Shown here: positions 40,904 to 46,814 of the stretch, one piece after another | Layout: the number at the start of each line of letters is the position of its first letter | Numbering within the stretch: position 1 is the first letter of the stretch | NCBI RefSeq assembly: GCF_014649795.1 | Contig: NZ_BMTS01000039.1 | Location: 1-46,814 of the forward strand | DNA: 46,814 bases | Source of the DNA: Streptomyces melanogenes | GTDB lineage: Bacteria; Actinomycetota; Actinomycetes; Streptomycetales; Streptomycetaceae | Direction of reading: 5' to 3' | The notes under the pieces: model-generated | Told to the model about the DNA's origin: nothing | Database searches by the model: none | What the model saw: only the letters and a program-made list of their open reading frames with translations | Made by a program: the position numbers and the translations under genes

Positions 40904-41915
40904 CCGCGACTACCTCCTCGACCGCGCCGGGGTGATCTTCAAAGTCATCGGCGATGTCCATCCCGGCACGCACTTCCTGGGGTACGTCAAGTACTACCCG
41001 GACGCCCGCGGCGACCGGGTGCTGTTCGGCCGGACATACCGGCAGAACAGCGTCGTGTCCAAAGCGTTCGGGATCCTCGCCGACCGGCCCGAGTGCTACA
41101 TCTACTCCCCCGCCGTGGGGTGCGTCATCACCGGTGTGCCCCGCGAGGACATCGTCACCCACTACTCCTGCCGTCAGACCCTCGCCGCACTGCACCAGGC
41201 TCCCGGCCTCCTGGACCAAACGGCGGTCAGCGAGGATCTGCGCGCCATCATCAACTGGATCGTCGCAGCCGGCGCTGCGGACGTCATCGGCGTGACCGGG
41301 TCCTTCCTGATCGGTGCCTGCAACGCCCGCTCCGACATAGATCTGGTCTGCTACGGCTCGCGCGGCTATGAGGCAGCCCGCGCACTGTTCGCCGAACGCG
41401 CCCTCATCCATCCGTACGAGGGCGAGACCCTCACCCGGCTGTACGTGCGGCGCGCCAAGTACATGGTGGGAGGAAGCTTCGACGCGCTCATGCGCCAGGA
41501 GGCCCGCAAACTGCAGGGCCTGACAGCCGGTGCGGGGGCGCACATCAACTGTGAGCCGCTGAGGGACGACGGCGACAAGACGTTCGCCGGGGTGGTTGCC
41601 AAAGAGGTAGGGGCGATCTCCGTCCTTGCCCGGATCACGGATCACTCCGAGGGCCTGGTCACGCCGGCGCTCTACGGGATCGAGGTGGACACAGTCACGG
41701 AGTCCACGGTCGACGAGCCGTCCGTGTTCGCCCGCCGGATCACCCACCTTCGCAGCTACCTCGGTGCTTACACCGGGGCGTTCCGCACCGGCGACGTCGT
41801 CTACCTGTCCGGCCGGTTGGTCCACATCCAAGGACCCGATGCACACAGCGGCTTCGGCATCGAGCTGACCCCGTGGTCGGCAGCCGAGTCCTTCCTCGCC
41901 AACCGGACCCGCTGA
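40818..41915 (+). CDS. nucleotidyltransferase (COG1665-like, pol-beta fold)
   Basis: 365 residues from ATG 40818, which overlaps the kinase gene by 86 bases. No start nearer the kinase stop keeps the conserved IRDRDYLLDRAGVIFKVIGD segment. The domain IGVTGSFLIGACNARSDIDL (about residues 158-177) is the pol-beta nucleotidyltransferase motif G-S-x-x-x-G...D-x-D. The N-terminal pattern GDVHPGTHFLGYVKYYPD recalls mostly archaeal predicted nucleotidyltransferases. The C-terminal 100 residues (VFARRITHLRSYLGAYTGAF) are extra. It likely transfers a nucleotide to an acceptor. Confidence 0.82.
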   Translation: MSAPGRLIPPSSPDSKSSPLGTALATIRDRDYLLDRAGVIFKVIGDVHPGTHFLGYVKYYPDARGDRVLFGRTYRQNSVVSKAFGILADRPECYIYSPAVGCVITGVPREDIVTHYSCRQTLAALHQAPGLLDQTAVSEDLRAIINWIVAAGAADVIGVTGSFLIGACNARSDIDLVCYGSRGYEAARALFAERALIHPYEGETLTRLYVRRAKYMVGGSFDALMRQEARKLQGLTAGAGAHINCEPLRDDGDKTFAGVVAKEVGAISVLARITDHSEGLVTPALYGIEVDTVTESTVDEPSVFARRITHLRSYLGAYTGAFRTGDVVYLSGRLVHIQGPDAHSGFGIELTPWSAAESFLANRTR

Positions 41916-41920
41916 GCCAC

Positions 41921-42049
41921 ATGTACGGCGTCCACGGCCCCGCTGACGAATACGCCGCCGCCCAGGGCGCCCAGGGCACGACGGACGCCCGGGTCGTGAT
42001 GGGCGTGACCACTGACCAGTTGCTGGCCATCACCGATACCCCCAAGTAG
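41921..42049 (+). CDS. 42-residue small protein
   Basis: ATG 41921 encodes MYGVHGPADEYAAAQGAQGT and ends LLAITDTPK. No clear ribosome site. It fits between the nucleotidyltransferase gene and a strong hairpin, so it may be the last gene of the transcript, but could be chance. Confidence 0.3.
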   Translation: MYGVHGPADEYAAAQGAQGTTDARVVMGVTTDQLLAITDTPK

Positions 42050-42063
42050 CCCCGCCGATGCCT

Positions 42064-42100
42064 GAGCGCTGCCCCGACCTTTCCGGCCGGGGCAGCGCTC
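42064..42100 (+). terminator. hairpin terminator, perfect 13-bp stem
   Basis: GAGCGCTGCCCCG (42064-42076) pairs with CGGGGCAGCGCTC (42088-42100), ending the operon that starts at 38138. Confidence 0.75.
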
Positions 42101-42136
42101 CAGCGTCGACACCCCAATTTCGAGCCCGGAGACTTC

Positions 42137-42672
42137 GTGACGACCGACGTGTTCATCGACTCCTTCGGCGCCCGCTGGCAGGACGCTCCCCCGCCCCGCT
42201 ACCGCGCCGCCGTCCTCTCCATCAACCTGACGAACGAACTGCTCAACCCGCCGGACGACCCGGCCATGGCCGACGCCGTCGCCGGCCAGACGGGTCTGGA
42301 CGCCGACGTGAGCGCCTACGTCCTCAACACCCCTGGTGCGGCCCGCATCATCGACGACGCCTTCCACGAACTCACCGCACTGCTCACCGCTGCGAACGGC
42401 CGCCCTGTCCAGCTCCTGGTCAACTGCTGGTACGGCCGTCACCGTGCCCCGGCCGTCGCCGACGCGATCGGCCGCCGCCTGCATACCCACGGCTTACGTG
42501 TCGCCGTCACCCACCACCACATCGATCGACCGCCGGTCCCCCGCAAGCACCCGCGCCCCGGCTGCCCGTTCTGCGCGATCGTCCACGACGGCGCACCGGC
42601 CGCGATCGTCCGCGAGTGGCCCGACACGATCGCGATGGTGCCCCGCAGCGGCGGCTGCACCGACGGGCACCG
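42137..42672 (+). pseudogene. RapZ-C-like domain fused to HIT domain, truncated
   Basis: From GTG 42137. Residues 20-130 resemble the C-terminal RNA-binding domain of RapZ, including VNCWYGRHRAPAVADAIGRR then LRVAVTHHHIDRP (the G-x-H-R-S/A-type loop). After RKHPRPGCPFCAIVHDGAPA (about residue 142) a HIT domain begins: Cys pair, IVREWPDTIAMVPRSGGCTD and GH. There the sequence meets the reverse of an IS256-type transposase end, so the histidine triad is lost. The frame stays open to 42964 through unrelated sequence. The intact ancestor would join RNA binding to nucleotide hydrolase chemistry; it is adjacent to, but not in, the 38.1-42.0 kb transcript. Confidence 0.7.
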
Positions 42673-42906
42673 GGCCCGCTTCCAGCGGGTGGTCCACCGC
42701 CTGCGTCACTTCCCGGTCGGATCCAGGCTCATGACCGCCATGCAGACACACTTCAACGCGGCGGCCTCCGAGGGGAAGTGGCCGCGGGCCCGGACCGCCC
42801 GACGGATGCGCGCGTTCACGCTCTCGATCGCATGGGTGGTGCATACGATCTTGCGTATCTCCGCGTCGAACTGCAGGAACGGCACGAACTCAGCCCAGGT
42901 GTTTGG
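42665..42906 (-). mobile_element. IS256-family transposase C-terminal fragment
   Basis: Minus frame: TWAEFVPFLQFDAEIRKIVC, AIESVNARIRRAVRARGHFP and EAAALKCVCMAVMSLDPTGK, the conserved end of IS256-type (Mutator-like) transposases. A TGA at 42708-42706 interrupts the ending PTGK-stop-RRRWTTRWKRA, where intact relatives have PTGKGRKRWTxRWK. The start of the transposase and the inverted repeats are missing, so the element is dead. Its left edge coincides with the truncation of the HIT domain. Confidence 0.85.
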
Positions 42907-43425
42907 GTCGCCGGAGCGGACGATATGGCACACGGCTCGGCGACAGGTCCGGCGGGAGTCGTAGTACGCCATAGTGACGGCCCAGTACCAGCGGCCGTCG
43001 AGCCGTAGATCGATGGTGAGGAGGCCGTACGACGTGTACGCGCGGATCACCCGGTTGTTACTCGTGCACGCCTTTCACACGACTTCGTGCCGTGTATCCG
43101 CTGCGGAGAAGGCTGATGCGTGACGTGAGCCGGAGAAGCCAGTGCGCCAGCCACGGCCGATCACCCTGGACAAGGAGGCCCGTTTTTACTTTAGACCTGA
43201 TTATTTCTTTGATGCCTAACTGGCCAGTAGCGGACCGCTCACGTGCGGCTCGGCGAGGTCTTTGATTCATGGTTGGGCAGGCTCTTGACGGTTGTCTGGC
43301 CAGTCCGGGCTGAGCCCGTGACCGCTGCGGTGAGGGTCCGGCGGTAGGTGTGTCTACGACGTCGCCGGGCCCGGCCTGCCGGGCAGGCTGGCCCGCGCCG
43401 AGGGGCCGTGACGTCGGGGCGGTCT
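42907..43425. other. intergenic/remnant region right of IS256 fragment
   Basis: A minus frame (about 43050-42907) reads SYGLLTIDLRLDGRWYWAVT then MAYYDSRRTCRR, which could be the piece of a lost gene, but I do not recognise it. About 43175-43215 is unusually AT-rich (TTTTTACTTTAGACCTGATT). No terminator or intact gene seen. Confidence 0.35.
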
Positions 43426-44601
43426 TTACAGTTCGACGGCGGTGGTGGGCCTCGTGTCCTGCAGTGCCTGTTGCGCGCGGGCGGTCACTGTCCGGGTGAA
43501 GGCGTTGAGCGCGTCGAGGCCGGCGGTGCTGCCGTCGTCGTCGGAGACGACGACCCGCACCAGGATGCTCCCGCAGCGAACCACCGAGAATCCCTGCGAT
43601 ACGCGCGAACCACTACCGGGCACGGTGGCGGTCATGGTGACGGCCGATGACTCGTCCCCGTAGGACGGCAGAGTCGCCTGCGTCACCTGTTTCACGTCGT
43701 TGCTGTCGGCGTTTTCGGCTTCCACTCCCACAAAGCCTTCGGCCGCCGCGGCCGCTGAGGGGTAGGCCAGAACCTCGACGTTCACCCTGTTGTAGTCGGC
43801 ACCGGGGCCCGGGTCGTATTCCGACTGCAGGTCGAGAACCGAGCCGGTATCGCAGATGGGGTGGGACTGCCCGTCCTTCGAAATACCGACGCGGCTACGG
43901 CACTTTTGCGTCGTCGGCGAGCCGCTCGCGACGGCCCAGCCCTGCGGCAAGCTCGCTGCGTCCGGGAGGATCTGCTGGACCTTCGTCGCGTTACGCACTG
44001 CGGGGGCGTCAGTATCCGACGTACTGGAGGCCGGGCGGGAAGGCGTTGGGGCAGAGGGCTTCAGGCCGGACGACGGCCCGGCGGCCGAGTGGGGGGAGTC
44101 GTCGCCGGTGAGCAACTGCACGCCCCGGTAGAGGCCCAGGGACAGCAACGCGACCAGCAGGGCGGCGATCCCGGTGAGGGATACGCGGGCGGCGCGCGTA
44201 TTGGTGATGGTCAGCGGGCCCAGTGAGATCTGGCTGTTCCGTACCTTGCTGCCGCCCCCGATGATGATGCTGCCGGTGTACTGCGGGCTGACAGCGTGCG
44301 CGGGCGGTACGTCCGGCGGCGGACCCGCAAGCGCTACGGCCATGCGGGTCTGGAACTCGGGATCGGCAGCCAGCGCTTGACGGATCGCCTCCTGCAGCCC
44401 AGCGACCGCCGACGGATCCGCGGGGTCGGCGCTGACGCCGTCCAGAGCGGCGCGACCGTCATCGGAAGTACCCAGCCGCGCCCGGACGAGGTCGCCCACC
44501 GCCCGGCCCGCCTCGTTCCCCACCGCCGTGGCCGCCCCTGTCGCCAGGCCGGTCAGTATCTGTACTGCGGATAACGCCATGCTCCCTGCCACATCATCCA
44601 T
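43426..44601 (-). CDS. membrane-anchored protein with extracytoplasmic domain
   Basis: 391 residues from ATG 44601 (GGGGGG upstream). The N-terminal 140 residues are cytoplasmic-like and Ala-rich (VGNEAGRAVGDLVRARLG), then ISLGPLTITNTRAARVSLTG and one membrane helix IAALLVALLSLGLYRGVQLL near residue 150. A Ser/Pro/Thr linker leads to an extracellular domain with VQQILPDAASLPQGWAVASG, two or more Cys (KCRSRVG, PICDTG, VVRCGS) that could form disulfides, and LVRVVVSDDDGSTAGLDALN. This layout recalls PknH-type sensor domains. Function unknown; not part of a visible operon. Confidence 0.7.
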   Translation of the reverse strand: MDDVAGSMALSAVQILTGLATGAATAVGNEAGRAVGDLVRARLGTSDDGRAALDGVSADPADPSAVAGLQEAIRQALAADPEFQTRMAVALAGPPPDVPPAHAVSPQYTGSIIIGGGSKVRNSQISLGPLTITNTRAARVSLTGIAALLVALLSLGLYRGVQLLTGDDSPHSAAGPSSGLKPSAPTPSRPASSTSDTDAPAVRNATKVQQILPDAASLPQGWAVASGSPTTQKCRSRVGISKDGQSHPICDTGSVLDLQSEYDPGPGADYNRVNVEVLAYPSAAAAAEGFVGVEAENADSNDVKQVTQATLPSYGDESSAVTMTATVPGSGSRVSQGFSVVRCGSILVRVVVSDDDGSTAGLDALNAFTRTVTARAQQALQDTRPTTAVEL

Positions 44602-45001
44602 GTGACACCCCCCAAGCCGTCGGACCTTGAGACAACCACAGCCCCAGCATCAGCGCCATAATGCCCGGCACTTACTCACGTAGCGCTGGGACCGGAGAAA
44701 TCACCGCTCACAGCAACATCGACTCTGAGCGGTGCCTGCTGGAAGTGAAAGACCGTCCCCCGCCCTTGCCGAAGCATGGCTGGCCACGTGCAGATCAACC
44801 TGTCGTGTGACGGCTCAGGACGTCGTTGACGCAACGTGCTCGGTACGCCCCACCAGCGGGCAAGTCCCTTTGATTCTTTCCGTCCAACGCAACGGCGATC
44901 ACGTAGCTTCCAGACCGTAGCCTCCGTATCACACCGGGCTCACCCCACCCGGCGTCGCCGCCGGGACGCGGCCCGGCGGCGGATGGGGCGCGCGGGGTCG
45001 G
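44602..45001. other. intergenic region between divergent genes
   Basis: No gene recognised. The sequence ACCGCTCACAGCAACATCGA with CTGAGCGGT nearby (about 44702-44733) forms a weak inverted repeat. Promoters of both flanking genes should lie here. Confidence 0.35.
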
Positions 45002-46405
45002 ATGTCCGACCCCCCGGGTACGGTCTCCTTCGTGAACGATCACGAAAGATCCCGGTCTGCGATCTACCAATTCGAGGCCTGGGAGCCCCTGCTGCGGCTC
45101 CTGCGGGCGGAGAACGCGGAGCGGCTCGCCGCCCCGGGTGGTCGGGTGTTGGGCCGTATCACGCGGAGCAGTTGGAGCGTGCCCCTGAAGCAGATGTACA
45201 ACGACGGTGTGCGGCGGATGCACGACATCCTGGTGAGGGACGGCATCGGTGCCGTGACGTTTGTGATGGAGATGGAGACGACGGGACGCACCCGGCTCCA
45301 TCTGCTTGTGCCCAGTGAGGCGGTGGAGCTCGGCATCGGGTTCAATCCGGGTGCGCTCGTCCTGGTCGAGGGCGCGCTCCCCGAGCCCTGGCGGCGCCTT
45401 CCCGAACCGACGCCCGAGGCGGTGCTGGCGCCTTCGGCGGATCCGGCGCTGGTCGAAAGGACGGTGTGTGGGCGTCTGCCCGACGCCGTCGGCGCTACCG
45501 AGGCCGAGATCGCGGCGGCCGAGTTGCGCCTGGGTATCGCCTTGCCCGAGGAGCTCAAGGCGCTGTACCGGGTGACGCGGGCCAAGTGGTCGGACTGGGG
45601 CGGTGACTACGAGGCGTCGAGCCGCCATTCCCAAGCGGTCCGGTGCGAACTGTTCGACCTGGCAGCGCTGTACGTCGCCGAGGCGGTGACCCGCGAGTGC
45701 CCGTGGGAGCACGCGGCGATGGAGGCGGTCGAGACGCGGCCCTCCGCCGCTGTGCAGGGGTTGGCCGGCTCGCCGGGCTGGATCGCGTTCGGCGACAACG
45801 GGGGTGGCGACCGGTTGGCCGTCGATCTGACGCCGGGCCCTCACGGGCACCTCGGGCAGGTCATCCTCATATCCCACGAGCAGAACATCGGAGCCCGCCT
45901 CGTCGCCGACTCTCTGACGGACCTGTTGCTGGATCGTCTCGCAGCGGAATCGGCCGACGTGGAGGCCCAGGCGCCGGCGGCGAAGTCGTTCGCGTACGAC
46001 GAGGAGAGCCTCGGGCGCGCCGTGCACCCCGGTCTGGAAGCCCTGGCTCTCGACGTCCGGGGCGGACGGCCGGTCGGTCTCGCGCCGCTCATGGGGCTGC
46101 CCCGGCTGCGTTCCCTCGTCGCGCACCCCGGTGCCCTCGCCGACCCCACGGAGATCGCGGAGCTCACCGGGCTCGAATACCTGGGGATGGGATCTCGGGA
46201 GTGGGGCGATGTCCTTGACGCCGATGCCGTCCCGGAGGGGCTGTTGGCGGTTGCCGTCAGCGGGCCCTTCGACGAGGATCCCCTCGCCGTCGCCGGCCTT
46301 GCCAACGAACTTCTCGCACTCTGGGGCCGTCCCCGCATCGCCCAGTCAGTCGTCGAGGGCTACCTCGGCCTGGAAGGTCAGGCCGGCACACCGACCGACA
46401 AATGA
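45002..46405 (+). CDS. SUKH (SMI1/KNR4)-like protein
   Basis: 467 residues from ATG 45002 (GTG 45032 is an alternative start). GRLPDAVGATEAEIAAAELR then LGIALPEELKALYRVTR near residue 160-190 is the start of a SUKH domain; GWIAFGDNGGGDRLAVDLTP then HLGQVILISHEQNIGAR near 255-295 is its second half with the conserved GD-x-GGG-D pattern. The N-terminal 150 residues are a separate domain with LKQMYNDGVRRMHDILVRDG, and the C-terminal part is irregular Leu-rich. SUKH proteins often serve as immunity proteins to secreted toxins; no toxin gene is visible within the window. Confidence 0.82.
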   Translation: MSDPPGTVSFVNDHERSRSAIYQFEAWEPLLRLLRAENAERLAAPGGRVLGRITRSSWSVPLKQMYNDGVRRMHDILVRDGIGAVTFVMEMETTGRTRLHLLVPSEAVELGIGFNPGALVLVEGALPEPWRRLPEPTPEAVLAPSADPALVERTVCGRLPDAVGATEAEIAAAELRLGIALPEELKALYRVTRAKWSDWGGDYEASSRHSQAVRCELFDLAALYVAEAVTRECPWEHAAMEAVETRPSAAVQGLAGSPGWIAFGDNGGGDRLAVDLTPGPHGHLGQVILISHEQNIGARLVADSLTDLLLDRLAAESADVEAQAPAAKSFAYDEESLGRAVHPGLEALALDVRGGRPVGLAPLMGLPRLRSLVAHPGALADPTEIAELTGLEYLGMGSREWGDVLDADAVPEGLLAVAVSGPFDEDPLAVAGLANELLALWGRPRIAQSVVEGYLGLEGQAGTPTDK

Positions 46406-46447
46406 CCCAGAAAGTTTCGTTTAGATCAGCCGGTCGCGGGCCTGGGT

Positions 46448-46540
46448 ATGCCGTTAACAGATGTGCAGTGGGCGCGGATTGAACCGTTGCTCCCGGGCCG
46501 CACGCCGAAGCGGGGCGGGCCCGCGACGCGCCCGTCTTCA
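46448..46540 (+). mobile_element. IS5-type transposase N-terminal fragment
   Basis: MPLTDVQWARIEPLLPGRTP then KRGG, the start of IS5/IS4-type transposases (LTDxQWxxIxPLLP). Similarity stops at about 46530. No inverted repeats identified. A leftover of an IS insertion. Confidence 0.75.
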
Positions 46541-46661
46541 CTGCCGTCATGTCCCGGCTGCCAACAGCCGCAAGCTATCGGGGTACGGGTTCACACGTAC
46601 GCCGACACTGTCGTCAACGGCTCCCTCCCGCCACCGCGCGGCCCTGCCGTGCGCGCGAGCC
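46541..46661. other. non-coding stretch
   Basis: Nothing recognised beyond the IS fragment on its left and the C-terminal part of a minus-strand gene on its right. Confidence 0.3.
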
Positions 46662-46814
46662 TCACCCGGGTTTCGCGGGTTTCGTGGGTTTCTTGCGGGC
46701 TGTGGCTGCTTGTGCCATGCCCGGCAGGAAGTCCGTGAACAGTTCGTGGACTTCGTGGACGAGGGGGCGCAGGACGCGGAAGCGGGCGAGTGCGACGCCG
46801 CGGGTGGTGAGTTT
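46662..46814 (-). CDS. C-terminal part of a gene running off the window
   Basis: The last 50 residues of a minus-strand frame, ending ELFTDFLPGMAQAATARKKP then TKPAKPG and TGA at 46664-46662. It is basic with a Lys/Pro tail. Too short to name. Confidence 0.45.
   Translation of the reverse strand, partial: KLTTRGVALARFRVLRPLVHEVHELFTDFLPGMAQAATARKKPTKPAKPG

Noticed and set aside
43200..43265. Possible group II intron end (CTCACGTGCGGCTCGG-like stretch)
   Set aside because: It resembles intron domain sequences loosely, but no reverse transcriptase or domain V fold can be shown.
44795..46126. Long minus-strand open frame opposite the SUKH-like gene
   Set aside because: The plus strand shows clear SUKH motifs and codon bias; the minus frame has none.

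Overview
The DNA is very GC-rich, with GTG/TTG starts, codon third positions that are mostly G or C, and strong hairpin terminators that usually lack a T-tract. Families include two WhiB-type Fe-S regulators, DUF5999, a DUF2637 membrane protein, an RRQRL-type zinc protein, an Lsr2-like protein and HutC-type GntR regulators. This points to a Streptomyces or close relative, in an accessory region: a linear plasmid, a decayed integrative conjugative element, or a chromosome-arm island. No rRNA, recognisable tRNA, CRISPR array, integrase or replication initiator is visible, so the element looks mosaic and incomplete.

Layout. 1-1.2 kb: a wrecked uppP gene and a frameshifted fragment of a large plasmid-type protein. 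1.2-5.1 kb: a CoiA-like gene, then a convergent pair of a three-Cys-motif partner (TcmP) and a Gp37/Gp68-type (DUF5131) protein. 5.3-8.8 kb: a relative of the frameshifted block, led by an 811-residue winged-helix/zinc protein, with a divergent small gene. 8.8-10.1 kb: no convincing gene, but a hairpin-dense stretch ending in a textbook terminator (candidate structured RNA). 10.1-16.5 kb: DUF89/ARMT1 phosphatase; an operon of HTH regulator, isochorismatase-like hydrolase and flavoprotein; an UTRA-only protein coupled to a GntR-UTRA regulator; and a small excisionase-like HTH protein. Two almost identical promoter/operator sequences (11.5 and 16.2 kb) tie this block together.

16.8-30.4 kb is the conjugation-like core: small zinc and WhiB proteins, DUF5999 fused to a stray P-loop, a coiled-coil/DUF2637 protein whose 3' end is full of a 7-base repeat (candidate cis-acting transfer locus), several membrane or low-complexity proteins, and an intact FtsK/HerA-type ATPase at 25.8-27.3 kb. 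An extremely acidic 64-residue protein is encoded against the grain at 28.2 kb. 30.4-33.4 kb holds short units separated by perfect inverted repeats, including a Nudix hydrolase. 33.4-36.4 kb is a tightly coupled operon: GGDEF, ASCH, WhiB-like, Lsr2-like and an unrecognised protein. A LAGLIDADG homing endonuclease follows.

38.1-42.7 kb is the most intriguing part: histidine phosphatase, a class I tRNA-synthetase-like protein with a degraded HIGH motif, an aminoglycoside-phosphotransferase-like kinase, a nucleotidyltransferase, and a RapZ-C/HIT fusion cut off by an IS256-type remnant. All act, or resemble enzymes that act, on phosphoryl or nucleotidyl groups, which suggests one pathway. The right end (43.4-46.8 kb) has a membrane-anchored protein, a SUKH-like protein, an IS fragment and a gene running off the edge. 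Function calls rest on motif recognition by eye; no database search was run.
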